From positions 14,587,415 through 14,651,414 of the forward strand of contig CM037840.1 of the NCBI GenBank assembly GCA_021234535.1: 64,000 nucleotides of DNA, given 5' to 3'. Source of the DNA: Stichopus chloronotus (taxonomy: Eukaryota; Echinodermata; Holothuroidea; Aspidochirotida; Stichopodidae). Below, one piece after another: positions 49,401-61,400 of this stretch. The number at the start of each line of letters is the position of its first letter. Position 1 is the first letter of the stretch. The position numbers were made by a program, and so were the translations under genes. The notes beneath the pieces were generated by a model that saw only the letters and a program-made list of their open reading frames with translations, was not told the origin of the DNA and did no database searches.

Positions 49401-52400
49401 TTTGATGGTTTCGATAATGATGTCTCGGACAATGTCGTTCCAGGTTCAGATATTTCAGAAACTGATGGACCAGATATTGGTTTCATAGGTGCGGATGTAC
49501 CTGATCCTAATGTTTCATGTGATGTTCCAGGCAATGAAGATTCAGGACCAGATGGAGCAGATATTGACGGACTTGACAATAAAGATTTTGACAATGCGGT
49601 TTCAGGCAATGTTGTACCAGACATAGAAGTCAATGATATGGAGCTTTCAGGACCTGAGGTACCAGACAACCTTGTACTTGGCACTGATGGTTTGGACACT
49701 GTTCCTTCAGATGATGTTGTCTGCGACACAGCAGTTACAGAAGGAGATGTTTCAACACTTGATGGACCAGACACTGATGGTTTGGACACTGCTGCTTCAG
49801 GCAATGTTGTACCAGACATAGAAGTCAATGAAATGGAGCTTTCAGGACCTGAGGTACCAGACAACCTTGTACTTGGCACTGATGGTTTGGACACTGTTGC
49901 CTCAGAGGATGTTGTCTGTGACGCAGCAGTTACAGAAGGAGATGTTACAACACTTGATGGACCAGACACTGCTGGTTTGGACTCTGCTGCTTCAGGCAAT
50001 GTTGTACCAGACATAGAAGTCAATGATATGGAGCTTTCAGGACCTGAGGTACCAGACAACCTTGTACTTGGCACTGATGGTTTGGACACTGTTCCTTCAG
50101 ATGATGTTGTCTGCGACACAGCAGTTACAGAAGGAGATGTTTCAACACTTGATGGACCAGACACTGATGGTTTGGACACTGCTGCTTCAGGCAATGTTGT
50201 ACCAGACATAGAAGTCAATGAAATGGAGCTTTCAGGACCTGAGGTACCAGACAACCTTGTACTTGGCACTGATGGTTTGGACACTGTTGCCTCAGAGGAT
50301 GTTGTCTGTGATGCAGCAGTTACAGAAGGAGATGTTCCAACACTTGATGGACCAGACACTGATGGTTTGGACACTGCTGCTTCAGGCAATGTTGTACCAG
50401 ACATAGAAGTCAATGAAATGGAGCTTTCAGGACCTGAGGAACCAGACAACCTTGTACTTGGTACTGATGGTTTGGACACCGTTTCTTCAGAGGATGTTGT
50501 CTGCAACACAGCAGTTACAGGAGATGTTCCAACACTTGATGGACCAGAAACTGATGGTTTGGACACTGCTGCTTCAGGCAATGTTGTACCAGACATAGAA
50601 GTCAATGAAATGGAGCTTTCAGGACCTGAGGAACCAGACAAGCTCGTACTTGGTACTGATGGTTTGGACACCGTTTCTTCAGAGGATGTTGTCTGCAACA
50701 CAGCAGTTACAGGAGATGTTCCAACACTTGATGGACCAGACACTGATGGTTTGGACATTGCTGTTTCCGGCAATGTTGTACCAGATATAGAAGTCAATGA
50801 AATGGAGCTTTCAAGACCTGAGGTACCAGACAACCTTGTACTTGGCACTGATGGTTTGGACACCGTTGCTTCAGAGGATGTTATCTCTGACACAGAAGTT
50901 ACAGAAGATGTTTCAACACTTGATGGACCAGACACTGCTGGTTTGGATACAGCTGTTTCCGGCAAAGATGTTAAAGGAGTTGAAGGACCAGATATCAATG
51001 TACTCGATTTTGATGGTTTCGATAATGATGTCTCGGACAAAGTCGTTCCAGGTTCAGATATTTCAGAAACTGATGGACCAGATATTGGTTTCATAGGTGC
51101 GGATGTACCTGATCCTAATGTTTCATGTGATGTTCCAGGCAATGAAGATTCAGGACCAGATGCAGCAGATATTGACGGACTTGACAATAAAGATTTTGAC
51201 AATGCGGTTTCAGGCAATGTTGTACCAGACATAGAAGTCAATGATATGGAGCTTTCAGGACCTGAGGAACCAGACAACCTTGTACTTGGCACTGATGGTT
51301 TGGACACTGTTGCTTCAGAGGATGTTGTCTGCGACACAGCAGTTACAGAAGGAGATGTTTCAACACTTGATGGACCAGACACTGCTGGTTTGGACATTGT
51401 TGTTTCCGGCAATGTTGAACCAGACATAGAAGTCAATGAAATGGAGCTTTCAAGACCTGAGGTACCAGACAACCTTGTACTTGGTACTGATGGTTTGGAG
51501 ACCGTTGCTTCAGCGGATGTTGTCTGTGACACAGCTGTTACAGGTGATGTTCCAACACTTGATGGACCAGCCACTGCTGGTTTGGACACGGCTGTTTCCG
51601 GCAATGTTGTACCAGACATAGAAGTCAATGAAATGGAGGTTTCAGGACCTGAGGTACCAGACAAACTTGTACTTGGTACTGATGGTTTGGACACTGTTGC
51701 TTCAGAGGATGTTGTCTGAGACACAGCAGTTACAGAAGGAGATGTTTCAACACTTGATGGACCAGACACTGATGGTTTGGACATTGCTGTTTTCGGCAAT
51801 GTTGTACCAGATATAGAAGTCAATGAAATGGAGCTTTCAAGACCTGAGGTACCAGACAACCTTGTACTTGGCACTGATGGTTTGGACACCGTTGCTTCAG
51901 AGGATGTTATCTCTGACACAGAAGTTACAGAAGATGTTTCAACACTTGATGGACCAGACACTGCTGGTTTGGATACAGCTGTTTCCGGCAATGTTGTACC
52001 AGACACAGAAGTCGATGAAATGGAGCTTTCAGGACCTGAGGTACCAGACAAAGTTGTACTTGGTACTGATGGTTTGGACACCGTTGCTTCAGAGGATGTT
52101 ATCTCTGACACAGAAGTTACAGAAGGAGATGTTTCAACACTTGATGGACCAGACACTGCTGGTTTGGATACAGCTGTTTCTGACAATGTTGTGCCAGACA
52201 TAGAAGTCAATGAAATGGAGCTTTCAAGACCTGAGGTACCAGACAAACTTGTACTTGGTACTGATGGTTTGGACACCGTTGCTTCAGAGGATGTTATCTC
52301 TGACACAGAAGTTACAGAAGGAGATGTTTCAACACTTGATGGACCAGACACTGATGGTTTGGATACAGCTGTTTCTGGCAATGTTGTGCCAGACATAGAA

Positions 52401-55400
52401 ATCAATGAAATGGAGCTTTCAAGACCTGAGGTACCAGACAACCTTGTACTTGGCACTGACGGTTTGGACACTGTTGCTTCAGAGGATGTTATCTGTGACA
52501 CAGAAGTTACAGAAGGAGATGTTCCAACACTTGATGGACCAGACACTACTGGTTTGGACACTGCTGTTTCCGGCAATGTTGTACCAGACATAGAAGTCAA
52601 TGAAATGGAGCTTTCAAGACCTGAGGTACCAGACAACCTTGTACTTGGTACTGATGGTCTCGACACTGTTGCTTCAGAGGATGTTGTCTGTGACACAGCA
52701 GTTACAGGTGATTTTCCAACACTTGATGGACCAGACACTGCTGGTTTGGACACTGCTGTTTCCGACAATATTGTACCAGAGATAGAAGTCAACGAAATGG
52801 AGCTTTCAGGACCTGAGGTACCAGAGAACCTTGTACTTGGCACTGATGGTTTGGACACTGCTGCCTCAGAGGATGTTGTCTGTGACACAGCAGTTACAGG
52901 AGGAGATGCAACACTTGATGGACCAGATTCTGATGGTTTGGACACTGTGGGTTCAGGAAATGTTGCTTCAGGCACTAAAGTTAATGACTCAGATTTTTCA
53001 GGAACTGATGTACTAGCCATTGAGGTACTGGGTGCAGATACTTCAGATGTGAATGTTTCAGGCAAACGTGATCCAGACAATGAAGTTACAGAGACAGATG
53101 TTTCAGAACCAGATATCATAGATGTTGATGTGCTCGGCACTGATGATTTGGACACTGATGATTTTGGCATTGTTCTTTCAGATGACAGAGTTAAAGAACC
53201 AGATGCTTCAGGACTTGATGTCATAGTTATTGATGGACTGGGAACTGATGGTTTTGAAATTGACGGTGCCGGGGCAGCAGTTAAAGACTCAGATGATGTG
53301 GGACCAGATGTACCAGATACTGATGTACCAAAATCTGATGATTTGGAAACCGATGTTTCAGGGAATACTGTTCCAGACACAGCGGTTAAAGAGATAGATG
53401 TTCCAGGTACTGATGCTCCAGACAACAGTGCACTGATTCCTGATGTTTCTGATACTGAAGTTTTAGGTGACGAGGGTCCAGATTCAAATGATTTCGGCTC
53501 TGATGTACCAATCTTTGTCATTTCTGATTTTGATATTTTTGACACTGAAGTTTCAGAAATTGACGTACCAGATATTGATGATTTCATGACTGGCGTTAAA
53601 GACTCAGATATTATGGGACCATATGTACCAGGTACTGATGGTTTGGAACCTGAAACTCCAGTAAATGTGGATTTGGACACAGAGGCTGAAGAGGTAGATG
53701 TTTCCGGCTCTGATATTCCAGATGTGAATGTCTTGGATATTGTTTCAGCTGATGAAAGTCCAGGGACAGATGATGGAGATAGCACGGAGGAATGTGATAT
53801 TAAAGTCTGAGTTGCTGATGTCTTTGAAACTGATGACTTCAAAACTGATGTTTCAGGTAACGAAGTTCCAGGAACTAAGGTTTCAGACACAACTGTCTCA
53901 GGGACTAAACTACTAGATTTTGATGTCTGAGACATTGATATTTTGGACAATTCTACTTCAGATACTGATGATTCAGAAACTGTTGGTTTGGCCACTGATA
54001 TCTCAGAAGCCAATGGTTTGGATACTAACATTTCAGGTGATGATGACTCAGGTACTAATGCTCCATATGATGAAGTTAAGGAGACAGCTGTTTGAGATAA
54101 TGATGTACCAGACACTGATGTCTCTTGTTCTGATGAAGATTCAGACACTGATGTTCTAGTGACTGATGTTTCAGATACAGATGTTCCAGATGTGTAGGAT
54201 GGCCCAGGAATGGATACTTTACCAGTGGCAGATTCTGAGGGAGTATAATCTTCTGTCATCTCTGAAGGGCTTGGCATACTCACAGATGTTGAACTTTGCT
54301 CTTCTGGTGCAGATGTACCTGATTTTGATGGTCCTAATTTAGAAGATGACTCAGATGAAACAGTACCACTCTGTCCACCCTCTGATGTTGTGAGATCCTC
54401 ATGTGTCTCTGAAGAACTTGAGACACTCAGAGATATACTTGTCTCTTGAGATCCAGGAGTACTTGTCACTGATGTTTTCAGTGTAGATGGTTCTTCTGAG
54501 GATAATGGACTAGTTGTACTCACTGAAGCTGATGTTCTTGTTGAACTAATAGGTGAAAGAGATGTATCTGAAATTTCGACACTTGTAGTTGTTTCAGAGG
54601 GTAATTCCACTGATGTTGTTGTTTTGCTGGTAGCTGATTTTGCTGGGAATTCTGTTGTCAATGGACCTGAGGTTTTAATTGCAGTTGGAGCAGATGTGAC
54701 AGTCGGAACTGTGGGGAATGATGGTGGAAGTGAACTTCTAACAGGGCCAGTGAAAGTTTCAGTTACTATTCTAGGTGTTGTTGTAGAACCTGTGCCTTCC
54801 TCACTTGGTAAAGTTACTGGGGTGAGTGTAACACCAGTGGATCCAGGTGTTGTTGTTGCTACTTCTGTCGTTTCTGCACAAGATGATGTCGTCAGTATAG
54901 TTTCAGATGTTACATCTGCACCAGATGGTGTTGTAGTTAAATCTTTTGTACTTGTTTCAACAGATGTCCCCTGAGAGGTAACTACTGGTCCAGATGTTTC
55001 TTTACCAGATGTAGGTGTTGCTGTTCCTGTTGGAGTAGTTGAGGGACCATATGTAACTGTAGTCTCAGTACTAGAAACTACTGTTACTTCTAGTGTACTG
55101 GTAGGAGAGGTTGTTTCTGTTGTCAATGGACCTGAGGTTTTAACTGCAGTTGGAGCAGATGTAACAGTCAGAACTGTGGGAGATGATGGTGGAGGTGAAC
55201 TTCTAACGGGGCCAGTGGAAGTTTCAGTTGCTATTCTAGGTTTTGTTGTAGAACCAGTGCCTTCCTCACTTGTTAATGTTACTGGAGTGAGTGTAACACC
55301 AGTAGATCCAGGTGTGGTATCAACACTTCCTGCCACTGTGGTGGCAGATGTGAGGCATTCGGTATCTGTTGGTGTTGTTATTTCTGTCGTTTCTGCACAA

Positions 55401-58400
55401 GATGGTGTGGTTGTTATAGTTGGAGATGTAACATCTGTACCAGATGGTGTTGCAGTGGAATGTTTTGTACTTATTGTTTCAACAGATGTCCCCTTAGTGG
55501 TAACTCCTGGTGTAGATGTTTCTTTACCAGATGAAGGTGTTGCTGTTCCTGTAGTAGAATATTCAGCTGTACTTATGACTGGACCTGTTGTTCTTGAAAT
55601 TTCAGTCGGAGTTGTTTTGACACTTACTGAAGGAGATGATGTAACTGGAACTGTTGCGGTACTGATCGATGCTCTAGGTGTGGTTGTGATCTGTAAGGAA
55701 GAGGTAAGTTCAACGGTGGAAGGGGGTGAGTGAGAAATTGTACTTCCTTCTGAAGGCATTGTTTTGAGATTCTCTGTTGTAGTAGTTGATGGACCATATG
55801 TGACTGGAGACCCAGTAACAGGCACTACTGTTACTTCTGGTGTACTGGTAGGAGATGTTGCACTTATTTTACTAGACACAGAGGTCTCTGACAATGATGT
55901 TCCAGATACTGATGTTGCAGACATTGATGTGTGAGACACAGATGTTCCAGGTACTGATGCTTTGGACTTTGATGCTCCAGATACTGATGTCTCAGGCAGT
56001 GATGAATCTAATATTGATGTTACTGACTCTGATGTCACAGTCATTGATGTTGCAGACATTGATGAAAGAGGTGATGAGGGTACTTCAGAGACTGATGTTT
56101 GTGGCACCAGTGTTTCAGGCATCGATGCTTCAGTTACACCTGTTTCGGAAAGTGAAGTTTTCGATGATGATGTTCCAGGCAAAGATGTTAAAGGAGTTGA
56201 AGGACCAGATATCAATGTACTCGATTTTGATGGTTTCGATAATGATGTCTCGGACAATGTCGTTCCAGGTTCAGATATTTCAGAAACTGATGGACCAGAT
56301 ATTGGTTTCATAGGTGCGGATGTACCTGATCCTAATGTTTCATGTGATGTTCCAGGCAATGAAGATTCAGGACCAGATGCAGCAGATATTGACGGACTTG
56401 ACAATAAAGATTTTGACAATGCGGTTTCAGGCAATGTTGTACCAGACATAGAAGTCAATGATATGGAGCTTTCAGGACCTGAGGTACCAGACAACCTTGT
56501 ACTTGGCACTGATGGTTTGGACACTGTTCCTTCAGATGATGTTGTCTGCGACACAGCAGTTACAGAAGGAGATGTTTCAACACTTGATGGACCAGACACT
56601 GATGGTTTGGACACTGCTGCTTCAGGCAATGTTGTACCAGACATAGAAGTCAATGAAATGGAGCTTTCAGGACCTGAGGTACCAGACAACCTTGTACTTG
56701 GCACTGATGGTTTGGACACTGTTGCCTCAGAGGATGTTGTCTGTGACGCAGCAGTTACAGAAGGAGATGTTACAACACTTGATGGACCAGACACTGCTGG
56801 TTTGGACTCTGCTGCTTCAGGCAATGTTGTACCAGACATAGAAGTCAATGATATGGAGCTTTCAGGACCTGAGGTACCAGACAACCTTGTACTTGGCACT
56901 GATGGTTTGGACACTGTTCCTTCAGATGATGTTGTCTGCGACACAGCAGTTACAGAAGGAGATGTTTCAACACTTGATGGACCAGACACTGATGGTTTGG
57001 ACACTGCTGCTTCAGGCAATGTTGTACCAGACATAGAAGTCAATGAAATGGAGCTTTCAGGACCTGAGGTACCAGACAACCTTGTACTTGGCACTGATGG
57101 TTTGGACACTGTTGCCTCAGAGGACGTTGTCTGTGACGCAGCAGTTACAGAAGGAGATGTTCCAACACTTGATGGACCAGACACTGATGGTTTGGACACT
57201 GCTGCTTCAGGCAATGTTGTACCAGACATAGAAGTCAATGAAATGGAGCTTTCAGGACCTGAGGAACCAGACAACCTTGTACTTGGTACTGATGGTTTGG
57301 ACACCGTTTCTTCAGAGGATGTTGTCTGCAACACAGCAGTTACAGGAGATGTTCCAACACTTGATGGACCAGACACTGATGGTTTGGACACTGCTGCTTC
57401 AGGCAATGTTGTACCAGACATAGAAGTCAATGGAATGGAGCTTTCAGGACCTGAGGAACCAGACAAGCTCGTACTTGGTACTGATGGTTTGGACACCGTT
57501 TCTTCAGAGGATGTTGTCTGCAACACAGCAGTTACAGGAGACGTTCCAACACTTGATGGACCAGACACTGATGTTTTGGACACTGCTGCTTCAGGCAATG
57601 TTGTACCAGACATAGAAGTCAATGAAATTGAGCTTTCAGGACCTGAGGTACCAGACAAAGTTGTACTTGGTACTAATGGTTTGGACACTGTTGCTTCAGA
57701 GGATGTTGTCTGTGACACAGCAGCTACAGGAGATGTTCCAACACTTGATGGACCAGATGCTGCTGGTTGGGACACTGATGATTCAGGCAATGTTGTACCA
57801 GACATAGAAGTCAATGATATGGAGCTTTCAGGACCTGAGGTACCAGACAACCTTGTACTAGGTACTGATGGTTTGGACACTGTTGCTTCAGAGGATGTTG
57901 TCTGCGACGCAGCAGTTACAGGAGATGTTCCAACACTTGATGGACCAGATGCTGCTGGTTGGGACACTGATGATTCAGGCAATGTTGTACCAGACATAGA
58001 AGTCAATGAAATGGAGCTTTCAGGACCTGAGGTACCAGACAACCTTGTACTTGGTACTGATGGTTTGGACACTGTTGCTTCAGAGGATGTTGTCTGTGAC
58101 ACAGCAGTTACAGAAGAAAATGTTCCAACACTTGATGGACCAGACACTGCTGGTTTGGACACTGCAGTTTCAGGCAATGTTGTACCAGATATAGAAGTCA
58201 ATGAAATAGAGCTTTCAGGACCTGAGGTACCAGACAACCTTGTACTTGGTACTGATGGTTTGGACACTGTTGCTTCAGAGGATGTTGTCTGTGACACAGC
58301 AGTTACAGAAGGAGATGTTCCAACACTTGATGGACCAGACACTGATGGTTTGGACACTGCAGTTCCAGGCAATGTTGTACCAGACATAGAAGTCAATGAA

Positions 58401-61400
58401 ATGGAGCTTTCAAGACCTGAGGTACCAGACAAACTTGTACTTGGTACTGATGGTTCAGACACTATTGCTTCAGAGGATGTTGTCTGTGACACAGCAGTTA
58501 CAGAAGGAGATGTTCCAACACTTGATGGACCTGACACTGACGGTTTGGACACTGCTGTATCAGAAAATATACCAGACATAGAAGTCAATGAAATGGAGCT
58601 TTTAGGACCTGAGGTACCAGACAACCTTGTACTTGGCACTGATGGTTCAGACACTATTGCTTGAGAGGATGTTGTCTGTGACACAGCAGTTACAGAAGGA
58701 GATGTTTCAACACTTGATGGACCAGACACTGATGGTTTGGACACTGCTGTTTCCAGCAATGTTGTACCAGACATAGAAGTCAATGAAATGGAGCTTTCAG
58801 GACCTGAGGTACCAGACAACCTTGTACTTGGCACTGATGGTTTGGACACTGTTGCCTCAGAGGATGTTGTCTGTGACGCAGCAGTTACAGAAGGAGATGT
58901 TACAACACTTGATGGACCAGACACTGCTGGTTTGGACACTGCTGCTTCAGGCAATGTTGTACCAGACATAGAAGTCAATGAAATGGAGCTTTCACGACCT
59001 GAGGAATCAGACAACCTTGTACTTGGTACTGATGGTTTGGACACCGTTTCTTCAGAGGATGTTGTCTGCAACACAGCAGTTACAGGAGATGTTCCCACAC
59101 TTGATGGACCAGACACTGCTGGTTTGGACACTGCAGTTTCCGGCAATGTTGTACCAGACATAGAAGTCAATGAAATGGAGCTTTCAGGACCTGAGGTACC
59201 AGACAACCTTGTACTTGGTACTGATGGTTTGGACACTGTTGCTTCAGAGGATGTTGTCTGTGACACAGCAGTTACAGAAGGAGATGTTCCAACACTTGAT
59301 GGACCAGACACTGATGGTTTGGACACTGCTGCTTCAGGCAATGTTGTACCAGACATAGAAGTCAATGAAATGGAGCTTTCAGGACCTGAGGTACCAGACA
59401 ACCTTGTACTTGGTACTGATGGTTTGGACACTGTTGCTTCAGAGGATGTTGTCTGTGACACAGCAGTTACAGAAGGAGATGTTCCAACACTTGATGGACC
59501 AGACACTGATGGTTTGGACACTGCTGCTTCAGGCAATGTTGTACCAGACATAGAAGTGAATGAAATGGAGCTTTCAGGACCTGAGGTACCAGACAAACTT
59601 ATACTTGGTACTGATGGTTTGGACACCATTGCTTCAGAGGATGTTGTCTGTGATACAGCAGTTACAGGAGATGTTCCAACACTTGATGGACCAGACACTG
59701 ATGGTTTGGACACTGATGATTCAGGCAATGTTGTACCAGACATTGAAGTCAATGATATGGAGCTTTCAAGACCTGAGGTACCAGACAACCTTGTACTTGG
59801 TACTGATGGTTTGGACACTGTTGCTTCAGAGGATGTTGTCTGTGACACAGCAGTTACAGGAGATGTTCCCACACTTGATGGACCAGGCACTGATGGTTTG
59901 GACACTGATGATTCAGGCAATGTTGTACCAGACATAGAAGTCAATGAAATGGAGCTTTCAGGACCTGTGCTACCAGACCTAGTTCTTGGTACTGATGGTT
60001 TGGACACTGTTGCTTCAGAGGATGTTGTCTGCGACACAGCAGTTACAGGAGATGTTCCAACACTTGATGGACCAGACACTGCTGGTTTGGACACTGCAGT
60101 TTCCGGCAATGTTGTACCAGAGATAGAAGTCAATGAAATGGAGCTTTCAGGACCTGAGGTACCAGACAAGCTCGTACTTGGTATTGATGGTTTGGACACT
60201 GTTGCTTCAGAGGATGTTGTCTGTGACACAGCACTTACAGGAGATGTTCCAACACTTGATGGACCTGACACTGATGGTTTGGACACTGTTGTATCAGAAA
60301 ATATACCAGACATAGAAGTCAATGAAATGGAGCTTTTAGGGCCTGAGGTACCAGACAACCTTGTACTTGGCACTGATGGTTCAGACACTATTTCTTCAGA
60401 GGATGTTGTCTGTGACACAGCAGTTACAGAAGGAGATGTTCCAACACTTGATGGACCAGATACTGACGGTTTGGAAACTTCTGTTTCAGGAAATGTTGCT
60501 CCAGGCACTGAAGTTAATGACTGAGATTTTTCAGGAACTGATGTACTAGCCATTGAGGTAATAGGTGTCGATACTTCTGATGTGAATGTTTCAGGCAAAT
60601 GTGATCCAGACGATGAAGTCACAGACACAGATGTTTTAGGACCAGATATCATAGATGTTGATGTGCTTAGCACTGATGATCTGGACTCTGAAGACTTTGG
60701 CATTGTTCTTTCAGATGACAGAGTTAAAGAATCAAATGCTTCAGGACTTGACTCAATAGTTATTGATGAACTGGGAACTGATGGTTTGGAAATTGACGTT
60801 GCCGGGGCCGGAGTTAATGTCGTTCCAGATCCAGATACTTCAGAAACTGATGGACCAGATATTGGTTTCATAGCTGCTGACGTACCTGATCCTAAAGTTT
60901 CATGTGATGTTCCAGGCAATGAAGATTCAGGAACAGATGCACCAGATATTGATGTTCCAGATATTGATGTTTCAGGCAGTGATGAATCTAATATTGATGT
61001 TACTGACTCTGATGTCCCAGTACTTGATGATACAGACACTGATGAAAGAAGTGATGAGGGTACGTCGGAGACTGAAGTTTGTGGCACTGTCGTTTTAGGC
61101 AGTGATCCTTCAGTTACACCTGTTTCAGAAACTGAAGGTTTTGACAATGATTTTCTGGGCAAAGATGTTACGGGACTTGGTGTACTAGACAATGACGTAC
61201 TTAAGATTGCTGACTTCGATACCGAAGAATGAGACATTGATGTTCCAGATATTGATGTTACGGACTCTGTTACAGTCAGTGATGAAGGTGTTGACACTTG
61301 AAGAGCCGAAGTTTCAGATGATTCAGGCACAACTGTTTTGGAGAATGATGTCACATGACCTGACGTGCCAGACACTGATGTATGGGAGACTGATTGTTTG

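Noticed and set aside
49137..60524. Plus-strand open frames of 595-900 codons rich in Asp/Val/Gly opposite the giant exon
   Set aside because: They mirror the 195-bp repeats in an antisense frame, are broken by stops between 51719-51777 and 58664-58737, and exist because Ser/Thr codons (TCA, ACA) rarely make stops in that frame. The sense frame is open throughout with splice sites.
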